This document shows positions 34,513 through 43,408 of a stretch of DNA of 54,980 bases, in pieces. A program made the translations under genes and the position numbers. Origin of the DNA: Nocardia vinacea NBRC 16497 (GTDB lineage Bacteria; Actinomycetota; Actinomycetes; Mycobacteriales; Mycobacteriaceae); NCBI RefSeq assembly GCF_000308835.1, contig NZ_BAGN01000410.1, positions 1 through 54,980 on the forward strand. The letters run 5' to 3'. The stretch's first letter is position 1. Each line of letters begins with the position of its first letter. The notes beneath the pieces are model-generated. The model was not told the origin of the DNA. It ran no database searches and was given only the letters and a program-made list of their open reading frames with translations.

Positions 34513-34537
34513 GCTCTCATTAGAGAGCGATGCTCTC
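34513..34537. promoter_or_regulatory. GCTCTC/GAGAGC repeats before the DUF2568 gene
   Basis: GCTCTC-ATTA-GAGAGC (34513-34528) forms a dyad and a third GCTCTC follows at 34532. The block ends 22 bp before the gene start, a likely operator for a MarR- or TetR-type regulator not present here. Confidence 0.5.
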
Positions 34538-34559
34538 TTTGGTTTGAGGGAGAACGAAC

Positions 34560-34904
34560 ATGCACGAAGTCTGGAAATGGGCCAACCTCACGCTGGCATT
34601 CGTGATGGAGTTGGTTGCGCTCGCGGCGCTGGCGCTGTGGGGCTGGAAGATCGCTGATGCGACTCCGGTGAAGCTCTTGTTGGCTGTCGCGGCGCCTCTC
34701 CTCGCAGCGCTGGCCTGGGGCTTGTACGCGGCGCCGAATGCGACATACGACCACCCATTGCTCGCGGTCGTCACCAAGGTCGTGGTGTTCGGCAGCGCTG
34801 CGGCCGGGCTGTGGGCCGCGAGCTACCGAGCGGTCGCGGTCGTCTTCGTCGCTGTCCTGGTCGCGAACCTGCTGGCGATCAGGCTCGGGCACATTACCGC
34901 GTGA
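34560..34904 (+). CDS. DUF2568 (YrdB-like) membrane protein
   Basis: The 114-residue protein has four hydrophobic helices and the family pattern KWANLTLAFVMELVALAALA at the start, WGLYAAPNA in the middle, and a VTKVVVFGSAAAGL helix. YrdB/DUF2568 proteins are small inner-membrane proteins of unknown function. ATG at 34560 follows a GAGGGAGA site. It is a single-gene unit with a dyad at its promoter. Confidence 0.8.
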   Translation: MHEVWKWANLTLAFVMELVALAALALWGWKIADATPVKLLLAVAAPLLAALAWGLYAAPNATYDHPLLAVVTKVVVFGSAAAGLWAASYRAVAVVFVAVLVANLLAIRLGHITA

Positions 34905-34966
34905 GCACGCCGTAAGGCGTGTACGGCAATCATGGAGATCTTGGCGGGACTGATGCGTGTCGGGGG

Positions 34967-35950
34967 TTAGAACCAGCCTTTGCGTTTCGCCCAGATGAGC
35001 AGGTACGTCGATATCGCAAGCATTACGAGCAGGGCCAGGGCCAGCCCGAACCATTGGGTTCGGTCGTTCACGATCAGGTTCATGCCGATGATGGAGGACA
35101 GGGCCGTGATCGGCAGCGTGACGGCGGCGATGACGGCGAGGCGCTCGGCTGCGATGGTCATCTTGGTGTTCGTGCGTGCCTGATAGAACTCGATCGTGCC
35201 CTGCAGGTAATCCTTTTGGCTGTCGGCCATCACCGTCAGGTGCTCGAACTGATCGACTGCGTCGAGCAGCAGCTGCTGACCCGTGCCGCCGCCGAACGCC
35301 TCGATGGTGACCATCCGGCCGTACAGTGCGTGGCTCAGCGCGGCCATGGTGCGGACCGTCAGCAGGCCGTGCCGCGCCCGAAACATCTCATCCAGGAAGG
35401 TCTCCGGATCACCGAGATGTCCGGCGGTGACTTGCTGCTCGAGCTTCCACACGTCCTTGGTCAACTCGGCGGTGTAGGCCCGCATTCGCGCGGTCAGCGC
35501 GGCGAGCAGGGCGTGGGACAGTTCGAACGCGTTGCCGGGTCGGAGCCTGCCCGATGCCAGCCGGCCCAACACCGTGTTCACCTCGACCATCGCGGTTGAT
35601 TGATCGATCGCTGGATTCAGCGGTCCGTGGACCGTCACGAGGTAACGGCCGCCGATGAACTGGTCGAGTTCGACGTAGTGCACATGCCCCTGCGCCCCCG
35701 ACTGCGGCGCGTGCAGCACCAGGAACATATGGTCGGCGTACCGGTGCACCTTGGGCACCTGGTTGCGGTTCATCGAGTCCCGGATGGCGAGGGGATGAAA
35801 TCCGAAGACGTCGGTCAACGCGTGGGCGGCCTGATCGTCCCAGGTCGGGACGTCCACCCAGACCAGTCCGTCGGACCGGTCGAGCAGCTCCTTCAGGTCG
35901 GTCGCTGGATACGCACGCACACCGCCGTCAGAGATGAACCGAACGTCCAT
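34967..35950 (-). CDS. CorA-family Mg2+/Co2+ transporter
   Basis: The 327-residue protein has the large N-terminal cytoplasmic domain, a long stalk helix (FYQARTNTKMTIAAERLAVI) and two C-terminal helices. The selectivity motif GMN occurs in SIIGMNLIV at the end of TM1, and the C terminus is Lys/Arg-rich (WAKRKGWF). It forms a pentameric Mg2+ channel in related bacteria. ATG at 35950 has GAGGAGG just upstream; the frame is open further but unlike CorA. Confidence 0.9.
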   Translation of the reverse strand: MDVRFISDGGVRAYPATDLKELLDRSDGLVWVDVPTWDDQAAHALTDVFGFHPLAIRDSMNRNQVPKVHRYADHMFLVLHAPQSGAQGHVHYVELDQFIGGRYLVTVHGPLNPAIDQSTAMVEVNTVLGRLASGRLRPGNAFELSHALLAALTARMRAYTAELTKDVWKLEQQVTAGHLGDPETFLDEMFRARHGLLTVRTMAALSHALYGRMVTIEAFGGGTGQQLLLDAVDQFEHLTVMADSQKDYLQGTIEFYQARTNTKMTIAAERLAVIAAVTLPITALSSIIGMNLIVNDRTQWFGLALALLVMLAISTYLLIWAKRKGWF

Positions 35951-36187
35951 GTCGGCCTCCTCACGCGATGAACCGTCTCCTCCGTGATAGCACCGGAGCC
36001 GCACCGCCGGGGTGGTTCGTCGAACCCGACGTCCGACCACAGGACGAGCCAGGCTCTCGTCCACAACTCCTCATGATCCGATGGCGCGGGCGAATGCGCT
36101 GTGCCGTCGATGAATTCGAGCGCACCAACCGGTTTCAGCCACGGAGTTCATGATGGTCCCCGCGCTGGTCGCGATGACGCCGCCGAG

Positions 36188-37189
36188 TCAGGGTTGGTCC
36201 GCGAGCACGTCCGGGCATCCGAACGTCGCGGCCAGTGCGGGATCGTGGAACTTGATCACACGGGAGATACCGGCGGCGGTGGCCGCCAGCACCACGGTGC
36301 CGTCAGCCCGGAGCTCGCTGTCTGCGTCTCGGTGGTACACGACGGCGGCGGGTTGGCCGTTGGCGGTGGTGGGGATCATCCGCCATTCGCCCGGCGTGCC
36401 CAGCACGTATGTGTCGAGCATGTGGATGCACATGGCCCGGCCCGCCTGCCAGTCGCGGAATGGTGTCGCTTCCAGCGTGGCGTCCGTGCGCAAGACCTGT
36501 TCCAGCAGGCCGGGGTCGGAGCGCTCGAAGGCTGCGATGTAGCCGTCGAGTAGCGCGCGTGCCCGCTGGTCGGTTGGTTCGAGCAGTTCTTCGGGTTCGG
36601 GTTCCAGTTCGTCCAGCCGGGCGCGGGCGCGCTGCAGACCGCTTTTGACCGCCGCTGTGGTGGTGTCGAGGATCTGCGCGGTTTCGGGCGCGGAGAACGC
36701 CAGCACTTCGCGCAGGATGAGGATCGCGCGCTGGCGGGCGGGCAGGTGCTGCAGGCTTGCGATGAGTGCCAGCCGTAGCGACTCGCGCGCGATCACCGCT
36801 GCGGCGGGATCGTCGGCGGTCGGGGCGATCCACCCGTCCGGCAACGGTTCCAGCCACGAGACCTCGCCCGGCGCAACGTGATTCGGCGGGCGATCGGGTC
36901 CGTCGTAAGCCCCTGTCAGTCCCGAGGGCAGTACCCGGATCCGGCGCGGCTGCAACGCCGTCAGGCAGACATTGGTGGCGATCTTGTAGAGCCAGGATCG
37001 AATCGACGCGCGGCCCTCGAAGTCGGCGTAGGAACGCCATGCCCGCAGATATGTTTCCTGTACCAGGTCCTCCGCGTCGTGGGCCGAGCCGACCATGCGG
37101 TAACAGTGCGCCAACAGCTCCCGGCGGAATCGCTCGGTCTCGGCGGCGAACCGGTCTCGGTTCGGTGCCGGCCGCGCGTGCGAGGTCAT
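36188..37189 (-). CDS. ECF sigma factor with SnoaL-like C-terminal domain (SigG-type)
   Basis: Sigma region 2 (HCYRMVGSAHDAEDLVQETY then ASIRSWLYKIATNVCL, residues ~25-75) and region 4 (LPARQRAILILREVLAFSAP then AAVKSGLQRARARL, ~155-200) are followed by a ~125-residue domain of the NTF2/SnoaL type (LLDGYIAAFERSDPGLLEQVL). This architecture fits the SigG / sigma-70 X5 group, where the tail tunes activity instead of a separate anti-sigma factor. No anti-sigma gene is adjacent. The start ATG at 37189 overlaps an upstream stop (ATGA), suggesting a lost upstream partner. Confidence 0.85.
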   Translation of the reverse strand: MTSHARPAPNRDRFAAETERFRRELLAHCYRMVGSAHDAEDLVQETYLRAWRSYADFEGRASIRSWLYKIATNVCLTALQPRRIRVLPSGLTGAYDGPDRPPNHVAPGEVSWLEPLPDGWIAPTADDPAAAVIARESLRLALIASLQHLPARQRAILILREVLAFSAPETAQILDTTTAAVKSGLQRARARLDELEPEPEELLEPTDQRARALLDGYIAAFERSDPGLLEQVLRTDATLEATPFRDWQAGRAMCIHMLDTYVLGTPGEWRMIPTTANGQPAAVVYHRDADSELRADGTVVLAATAAGISRVIKFHDPALAATFGCPDVLADQP

Positions 37190-37290
37190 GCTGCGAGCCT
37201 ATGCCGGTCGGCGAGTCGGGCTTTCCAGCGCGGGTCCGCCGCCGGAATCGTCAACCGCCGGTACACAGCTGGACTACTACCGGATGCTTG
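37186..37290 (-). pseudogene. short tail of a gene formerly upstream of the sigma factor
   Basis: A minus frame ends SPAVYRRLTIPAADPRWKAR then LADRHRLAA and stops in an ATGA overlap with the sigma-factor start, as in coupled gene pairs. Upstream the frame becomes Pro/Arg-rich. No family is recognised. It may be only a chance reading. Confidence 0.25.
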
Positions 37291-37522
37291 CTCGTCATGT
37301 GCTGCCCCTTCTCGGACCGGTTCCGCTGGCCGGGACCGTCTCCCATTACGACCGCCACGCCGCGGTAAAGGAATCGAATCCCAGGTCAGCGGATATCCGG
37401 GCGGAGGCGACCGCCCGTGACGTGCGGGGGAGGCCGCGGCGATCACCGCCGACAGCGCGCGGGGTGATCATTGATCGTCGAGTTGGACGATCATGACGCG
37501 AATCGTGGTGTGCTCGGGTTTC
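37291..37522. other. no recognisable gene
   Basis: No supported reading lies between the sigma factor and the quinone-oxidoreductase gene. Confidence 0.3.
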
Positions 37523-38515
37523 TCAGGGCAGCAGGGCCAGTTTGCCGACGCTGGCCCTGGCTTCCAGTTCCGCGAGCGCTTTCGGGCCGTCGGCCAAGTC
37601 GTAGGCGGCGGGCCGGCTGGGAGTGAGTACGCCGACGGCAGTGAGCGCGGACAGCTCACCCATGAGCGCACCGAAGATCTGCGGCGCGGCCTGGATCAGC
37701 ACGCCGATGTTGAGGCCGATGATGTGGACCTGGTGCTTGTACACCAGCTCCCAGTTGGTGATCGCGGCTTCGCCGCCTGCCACACCGTAGACGACGACTC
37801 GGCCGGTGACCCGCTTGGCCGCGGCCAGACTGGCGCCGAAGGTCGCCCCGCCCGCCGATTCCAGCACCAAATCAACACCTGTGCCGCCGGTCAGCCTCAG
37901 CACCTCGGCGGCGAGGTCGCCGCTGAGAGAGTCCAGGACATGGTCGGCGCCCAGTGCCAGCACTGTCTCGTGCTTGCCCGGCGAAGCGGTGGCGATGACC
38001 GTCGCACCGTAGTGCTTGGCCATCCTGACCGCAGCCTGGCCGGTCGCGCCCGCCGCGGCATGGATCAGCACGGTCTGCCCTGCGGCGATGCCGCCCAGCG
38101 GCCTGAGTGCGGCCAACGCGGTGGGCCAGTTCACGACCAGACCCAGCGCCTGCTGCTCCGTCCAGCCGGGGGACACCGGCACCGCTGCGGTCGCGGGCAG
38201 CACCATGTACTCGGCGAAAGCGCCGTCTCCGACGCCGACGACACGGGCGCCCGGTTGCGGGCCGGTCACCGCGTCGCCCACTGCGACGATCTCGCCGGCG
38301 GCCTCGAAACCCGCCAGGTACGGCGGTCGCGGGCCGCCCAGGAACGTTCCGTAGGCCTTCGAGATGTCGGCGAAGTTGACCCCGGCGGCGGCGACCCGGA
38401 TCAGGACCTCACCCCGGCCGGGGACCGGCACCGGCGCGTCGGTGATCAGGCGCATGTCCTGCGGACCGTTGAACGAGGTCTGCTGCAGAGCTCGCATAGT
38501 CGCGGGAATATTCAT
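37523..38515 (-). CDS. NADPH:quinone oxidoreductase-like MDR protein
   Basis: A zinc-free medium-chain reductase of ~330 residues: PVPGRGEVLIRVAAAGVNFADI (N-terminal GroES-like domain), PYLAGFEAAGEIVAVG, and the NADPH-binding IHAAAGATGQAAVRMAKHYGA. The Cys/His zinc ligands of alcohol dehydrogenases are absent. Members reduce quinones or enoyl compounds. The start MNIPATMRALQQ at 38515 has AGGAAAG upstream. It lies 203 bp downstream of the sulfatase and may be a separate unit. Confidence 0.85.
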   Translation of the reverse strand: MNIPATMRALQQTSFNGPQDMRLITDAPVPVPGRGEVLIRVAAAGVNFADISKAYGTFLGGPRPPYLAGFEAAGEIVAVGDAVTGPQPGARVVGVGDGAFAEYMVLPATAAVPVSPGWTEQQALGLVVNWPTALAALRPLGGIAAGQTVLIHAAAGATGQAAVRMAKHYGATVIATASPGKHETVLALGADHVLDSLSGDLAAEVLRLTGGTGVDLVLESAGGATFGASLAAAKRVTGRVVVYGVAGGEAAITNWELVYKHQVHIIGLNIGVLIQAAPQIFGALMGELSALTAVGVLTPSRPAAYDLADGPKALAELEARASVGKLALLP

Positions 38516-38718
38516 GGCACTCAACTTTCCTATCTCGGCGTGCATGATCGAGACCGGCCCGTTCAGCGGTCCGCTTCTCCAACCATGTAGACCCCGGCCG
38601 CCGCCAAAAGGAATCGGCTACCCCGAATCCTCAAGGCGCAAGGGTGCAGCTGTGAGACTGTCCGGGCGAACCCGCGTCGCTCGTGAATCCGGCAGCACCG
38701 GTGCCGCGCGGGCCGCGG

Positions 38719-40374
38719 CTACTTCGCGCCGAGGCCGTCGCGGAGGAAGTCGCTGAGCTGTTCGCCGAACGGCTTGGCGATCTGGGTGTTGTAGTCGTTC
38801 CAGCCCTCTTGCTGTGCCTGCTGCAGGTAGTCGGGCAGCGGTCGGTGCAGTTCTTCGCTGACGGCTCGGTCGTGCAGCCGGCTCATCGCATCGCGCAGGC
38901 TCCCGCCCGCCGCGGCGGTGTTGTCCAGTTCGAGTTCACCGTCGTGGGTCGAGTAGTCGTATAGCTCGTACTCCTCCTCGAGCGACGGGTCGATCTCCGC
39001 GGAGCCCTGCACCCAGTGCGAGTAGCGGACGAACTTCGCGTCGGCGGTCCGGACGGCCACCACATGGCCGGGTGCGTTGTGGTCGAACCGCACTGCGGCT
39101 TCCTCGATGGAGTGTTCGTCGGTGGTGTGCACGATCCAGGGGCGCCCCGGCGCGCCCGGGTCGCGGCAGACCGCGGCGATGTCGTGTCTGCTCGCAAGAT
39201 GGGCGTAGCGGTCGTCGCCGCGCCAGCCGTTGCCGCCCGCGCCGATGGTCAGGAGCAGAGGGGCGAGGTCGATGCTGGAGGTCAGCTGGGTGCGGGTGCC
39301 GGCTGCCGGAGTCAGGTCGCCGCGCGGGTCGTAGACGAACAGCGGCACCCGGATGGCCTCGTCGTATGCCCCGCCGCCCTTGCCGTGCAGGCCGTGGGAG
39401 CCGGCGTAGTCACCATGATCGGAGGTGAACACCACCACGGTATTGGCCGCCACCTCCGGACGGGTCGCCAGTTCCGTCAGTACCCGGCCGATCTGGATGT
39501 CCACCTGCTGCTGGAACCACAGGTAGAGATTGAGCAGCTCGATCCACTCCTGGTCGGCGTCGGGGGTGCCGTACGGCGCGACGCCGAAGGTCGCCGCCGA
39601 CACCTGCACCAAGGCCAGTTGCAGCCGAGGCTTGCGCGAGAGTTGTTCGAGGGTCTCGTGATTGGCGGGCAGGGTGTCGATCCAGCGCGGAATGTTGTTG
39701 AACGCCGAGGTGCGCCGGGTCCAGCGCGGCCACCACTGGACATCGTGCGGGTTGACCAGCGACACCGTCGTACACCAGGGGCTTTGGCCCGCATCGGTAT
39801 TGAACCAGTCGACGAACTGGTCGACGATCCGGCCGTCCATCTGCAGGCCCTGCTCTGGCGCGCCGTTGGGCGACGGGTAGGTGCCGCCGTCGAAGCCGTG
39901 ACGCTCCAACCCGCCCGGCGTCGTGTCGGCTTCGTGGCCCAAATGCCATTTGCCCCACCACGAGGTGCGGTAGCCCTGTTCGCGCAGCATCGAGCCCCAG
40001 GTCGGAAAGCTCGGCGACAGCTGCGAGGTCGAAGTCGACAGACAGCCGGTCTGGTGTGAGTACAGGCCGGTCACCATCGCGCCGCGGGAGGGCGTGCAGT
40101 CGTTGGCGGCGGTGTAGTGCTGTTCGAACGAGACCGACTTGGACCGCAATCCGGCGATGTTCGGCAGGATGGTGTCGAGCACGGGCTGGTCCGGGAACCA
40201 CATGGGGGCCCGCATCTCGTCGACGATGACAACGAGAATATTCGGCTTGTCGGGGTGAATGTCCATGCGCGGCTGGGCGGATGCGCTCGGGCTCCCGGTG
40301 GTCATGGCGGCGGTCGCCATGGCGGCGGTCGCCGCCGCTCCGCTACCGAAGAACCCACGCCTGCTGATCGACAC
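38719..40374 (-). CDS. Tat-exported sulfatase
   Basis: The 551-residue protein begins with a twin-Arg signal (SISRRGFFGSG, then an Ala/Thr-rich core and ASAQ). The alkaline-phosphatase-like sulfatase domain has the metal site PNILVVIVDEMR and the formylglycine motif C93-T-P-S-R97 within NDCTPSRGAMVTG. The mature enzyme should cleave sulfate esters outside the membrane after a formylglycine-generating enzyme converts Cys93. It starts 6 bp after the dehalogenase-like gene, so the two form an operon. Confidence 0.9.
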   Translation of the reverse strand: MSISRRGFFGSGAAATAAMATAAMTTGSPSASAQPRMDIHPDKPNILVVIVDEMRAPMWFPDQPVLDTILPNIAGLRSKSVSFEQHYTAANDCTPSRGAMVTGLYSHQTGCLSTSTSQLSPSFPTWGSMLREQGYRTSWWGKWHLGHEADTTPGGLERHGFDGGTYPSPNGAPEQGLQMDGRIVDQFVDWFNTDAGQSPWCTTVSLVNPHDVQWWPRWTRRTSAFNNIPRWIDTLPANHETLEQLSRKPRLQLALVQVSAATFGVAPYGTPDADQEWIELLNLYLWFQQQVDIQIGRVLTELATRPEVAANTVVVFTSDHGDYAGSHGLHGKGGGAYDEAIRVPLFVYDPRGDLTPAAGTRTQLTSSIDLAPLLLTIGAGGNGWRGDDRYAHLASRHDIAAVCRDPGAPGRPWIVHTTDEHSIEEAAVRFDHNAPGHVVAVRTADAKFVRYSHWVQGSAEIDPSLEEEYELYDYSTHDGELELDNTAAAGGSLRDAMSRLHDRAVSEELHRPLPDYLQQAQQEGWNDYNTQIAKPFGEQLSDFLRDGLGAK

Positions 40375-40380
40375 TGTGTC

Positions 40381-41319
40381 CTACCGCCTTTCGGTCGGGT
40401 GCTGAGAAGAAGCGTCCATGAAGTGGTTCACCACCGACGCGAGCCGAGGACCGTTGTCCTCCTGCAGAAAATGTCCCGCGCCCTCGATCACCGTGTGCGG
40501 TTGACCCGACGCCCCGGGAATCTTGCGCTGGAAGATCTTCTCGCCGCCGGCTGTGATCGGGTCGCCATCGGAGAAGGCGGTGAGAAGAGGTTTGTGGAAG
40601 CGGGCCAGCTGGTCCCAGGCCCGGCGGTTCGCCGCGGCGGCCGGGTCATCGGGCCGGGTCGGGACCAAGAGGGGGAAGGCTCGGGCACCGGCCTTGTAAC
40701 TCTCATCGGGAAACGGGGCGTCGTAGGCCGCCATTGCCTCGGGGGAAAGCTTTGCCCGGCAACCATTTTCGATAATGGCCCCGACCGGGAACTGCGGCGT
40801 CTCCTGTGAGAACCGCTGCCAGGCGAGAAAAGCGTCGCTCAGCGTTGCCGTTCCGTCGGGAAGTCCGGTGTTGGCCGTTACCACCCGCGCGAAGCGATCG
40901 GGATGTTCGGCGACGAGTCGCATCCCGATCAAACCGCCCCAGTCCTGGCAGACCAGCGTGATGGACGCGAGATCCAGGTGGTCGAACAGCGCTTCTCGCA
41001 GCCATTCGACGTGGCGGGCATACGTGTAGTCGGCTCGGTCGGCGGGCTTGTCGCTGCGGCCGAAGCCGATCAGATCCGGCGCGACACACCGCCGGCCCGC
41101 CGCGACGAGCACCGGAATCATGCTGCGGTACAGGAAACTCCAGGACGGCTCGCCGTGCAGCAGCACGACGACTTCGCCATCTCGCGGCCCTTCGTCGAGG
41201 TAGTGCACCCGCAGGCGGGTGTCGCCGTCGTCGCCGGCCGCAACCTCGACATAGTGCGGCGGGAACGGAAAGTCGGGCAGGGCCGAGAACCGTTCCTCAG
41301 GCGTGCGCAGGACGTGCAT
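40381..41319 (-). CDS. haloalkane-dehalogenase-like alpha/beta-hydrolase
   Basis: The 312-residue protein matches haloalkane dehalogenase subfamily I (DhlA/DmbB-like): VVLLHGEPSWSFLYRSMIP (oxyanion HGEPxWS), APDLIGFGRSDKP, nucleophile D126 in VCQDWGGL with the halide-binding Trp127, and EGAGHFLQED with the catalytic His. It may hydrolyse C-halogen bonds, although epoxide hydrolases share parts of this pattern. It is transcribed with the sulfatase and away from a TetR gene, with a dyad between them. Confidence 0.8.
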   Translation of the reverse strand: MHVLRTPEERFSALPDFPFPPHYVEVAAGDDGDTRLRVHYLDEGPRDGEVVVLLHGEPSWSFLYRSMIPVLVAAGRRCVAPDLIGFGRSDKPADRADYTYARHVEWLREALFDHLDLASITLVCQDWGGLIGMRLVAEHPDRFARVVTANTGLPDGTATLSDAFLAWQRFSQETPQFPVGAIIENGCRAKLSPEAMAAYDAPFPDESYKAGARAFPLLVPTRPDDPAAAANRRAWDQLARFHKPLLTAFSDGDPITAGGEKIFQRKIPGASGQPHTVIEGAGHFLQEDNGPRLASVVNHFMDASSQHPTERR

Positions 41320-41339
41320 GGTTCTGACACTAAATGTTC

Positions 41340-41356
41340 TTGCATCATGAGTGCAA
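41340..41356. promoter_or_regulatory. TetR-type dyad between dehalogenase and regulator
   Basis: TTGCA-TCATGAG-TGCAA lies between the divergent starts at 41319 and 41387 and is the only clear dyad in this 67-bp gap. It can serve both promoters. Confidence 0.6.
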
Positions 41357-41386
41357 CTTCTGCTCCGGCTTGTTAGGCTGATCGCG

Positions 41387-41974
41387 ATGGATGGACGTAC
41401 CGCTCGGGCGGCAAGGAACCGTCAGGCGGTGCTCGATGCCGTGCTGGCGCTCACGGAAGAAGGAGATCTGCAACCGACCGCACGGGCCGTGGCCGAGCGA
41501 GCCGGGGTTGCGACCAGATCGGTGTTCCATCACTTCACCGATCTCGAGTCGATGTATGCCGACGCCGCCCAGACGCAAATGGAGCGACACTGGTTCCCCC
41601 TGCTCCGTCCGGTGACCGGTGATCCGGGGTATCGCATCGAGACTCTGGTCGAGCTGCGAGCCGAACTGTACGAGCGCATTTCGGGCACCCGCCGCGCCGC
41701 CGTGCTGCGTGAGCACGAATCCTCCGTCCTTGCCGAGCGTTTGCAGGAAAGCCGCGCCGCCCTGCGCGCCCACCTGCGCGCCAACCTCCCCGAACTCGAG
41801 CGCCTCGACCGCCCCGCCCGCGAGGCCGCCTACGCCGCCGCTTCATGGGAGACCTGGGACGTATTCCGCCGTCATCAAGGCCTCTCCGCGGATGCCGCCC
41901 GAGCCGCCGTCGGCGCTGCCCTCACCGCCCTGCTCGCCCCTGCATCGACCGTCATCGGTGGAACCCGAAAGTAG
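41387..41974 (+). CDS. TetR-family regulator
   Basis: The ~195-residue regulator has an HTH at residues ~10-55 (NRQAVLDAVLALTEEGDLQP then ATRSVFHHFTDLESMYADA). ATG at 41387 is chosen because it places the HTH at the usual distance; the 12 upstream codons are open. It is divergent from the dehalogenase/sulfatase pair and is their probable repressor. Confidence 0.8.
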   Translation: MDGRTARAARNRQAVLDAVLALTEEGDLQPTARAVAERAGVATRSVFHHFTDLESMYADAAQTQMERHWFPLLRPVTGDPGYRIETLVELRAELYERISGTRRAAVLREHESSVLAERLQESRAALRAHLRANLPELERLDRPAREAAYAAASWETWDVFRRHQGLSADAARAAVGAALTALLAPASTVIGGTRK

Positions 41975-41983
41975 GATCCGCTC

Positions 41984-42286
41984 ATGACCATCGCCCCAAC
42001 AGTGCACAGTTCGCGGACTCGCCGCGAGCATCGAGGAAGGTCCGGTGGTAATGCTGAACCTCATCGAGTTCAGTGACCGGACCGAATACGCCGCGGGCGA
42101 CAGTGCCCTGACGATGGTCGAGCAGCAGGACGGCCGATTGCACCGGCACGGCGAGCCTCGGAAACGCTGATCGGCGAGGCGGATTGGGACTGCGTCGCCC
42201 TCGTCGAATATCCCAGCCGAAGCCTCCATCGGCGTCTGGAACGCCGCCGTATCGCCCAACGACCTCAATATCGCCACGGCCGCGTG
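41984..42286 (+). pseudogene. DUF1330-family gene broken by frameshifts
   Basis: Pieces in different frames add up to a DUF1330 (dimeric ferredoxin-like) protein: ASIEEGPVVMLNLIEFSDR in one frame, and LIGEADWDCVALVEYPSR then SIGVWNAAVSPNDLNIATAA in others, ending at a TGA. At least two indels separate them. It lies directly after, and co-directional with, the TetR gene. Confidence 0.65.
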
Positions 42287-42731
42287 ATCGCTACCGGCCC
42301 GTTGGTGCGCACCGTTGTGGCGCAGCGGAATCGCGCCCGCGGACGCGCTGCCGGTATGCCGCACCGTCGTCGTGGGTTCGGCGCTGGTGTTGTTGATATC
42401 TACTGGTGTGTGGGTAGGCCGAGTACGTGTTGTGCGAGGTGGTTGCGGGCGAATTCGAGGCCAATCGGCGTGAGTGTCGGGGCGCATTCCGGTGCATAGA
42501 GCTGTCGCCGGCAGGATCGCCATGGAGTGTGCTCGAGCAATGCGCGAGAGGGGATTCGGATACCTATGTTGGTGGTGACCAGTACCTGAATCCGGCGTGC
42601 CTGCCGGATTTCGCCTGTCGCGGAACGGGATTCTGCATGGTCAATGTGTTGCTGCCGAACAACCGCCATGGTGAGGGTGCGGGACCGGAGTACCTTTCCA
42701 GGTGCCGCGGTTCTGCTGCGCCGTCACACAG
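42287..42731. other. no recognisable gene
   Basis: About 440 bases with an unsupported minus reading (42,400-42,669; ends APTLTPIGLEFARNHLAQHV, somewhat regulator-like) and overlapping plus readings. None is convincing. Confidence 0.3.
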
Positions 42732-43190
42732 ATGAGCGGAACCGAAGGCATAGTGTCGCGGCGCTACCCTCGTGTCGTGGCAGCTCGATTCGACACTCCG
42801 GCGGTGCGGGAACTCCTGTTGGCGGCAATCGATCCGCAGACCGTTACAGCACACCACGCGCTGCTGCGTTCGATCTTCCAGTCAGAGATGGACGATCGGC
42901 GCGCGGAGTACTTCGAGAATCTGTACTGGTGCGCGTTTCTGCTCTACCTCATCGGTGACCCCAGTGACGTGCCCATGATGTGGCGCGCCAAGCATTCGGA
43001 CTTCGATACCGCGTGTGGATTCGACATCCAGTTCCTGCTGGGCGCTGGCTTCCAACCGACGCTCGCGTACCTGGCAGACCACGGGCATGCTGACATCGTG
43101 GCAGAGCTGTCCACCTACTCCGAGCTCATCGACGGCCTCGGAGACTGGGAAGCGTTCCGGCGCAACTATTTCTATGGCAGCAACGCTTGA
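42732..43190 (+). CDS. hypothetical protein, unknown
   Basis: The 152-residue protein has no signal peptide or membrane helix and is helical and acidic, with features such as SIFQSEMDDRRAEYFENLYW, LLYLIGDPSDVPMMWRAKHS and a repeat-like HADIVAEL. The pattern of GD.....P..WxAKHxDFDTxCGFD suggests a compact domain seen in actinobacterial hypotheticals. I cannot name a family. ATG at 42732 is favoured; GTG/CTG starts exist upstream. It stands alone. Confidence 0.55.
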   Translation: MSGTEGIVSRRYPRVVAARFDTPAVRELLLAAIDPQTVTAHHALLRSIFQSEMDDRRAEYFENLYWCAFLLYLIGDPSDVPMMWRAKHSDFDTACGFDIQFLLGAGFQPTLAYLADHGHADIVAELSTYSELIDGLGDWEAFRRNYFYGSNA

Positions 43191-43408
43191 CGCTAGCTTG
43201 CCCGATCCCTTCGCGATCAACGGCTGTTGCGGGACGAGAGCTCGCGGCACCGCTCGAATTCGGGTTTGGTCGGATCCCTTCGCCTAGGATGCCTGGGCTT
43301 TCTCCTGCACCCACGGCACAGGCGTGTCACCGGATCCAACGGGCGGTGTTGGTACTGGTTCAACTGATTGATGTCTGTCGGTGCCGGCGGGATCCGGGGT
43401 AACTGTGC

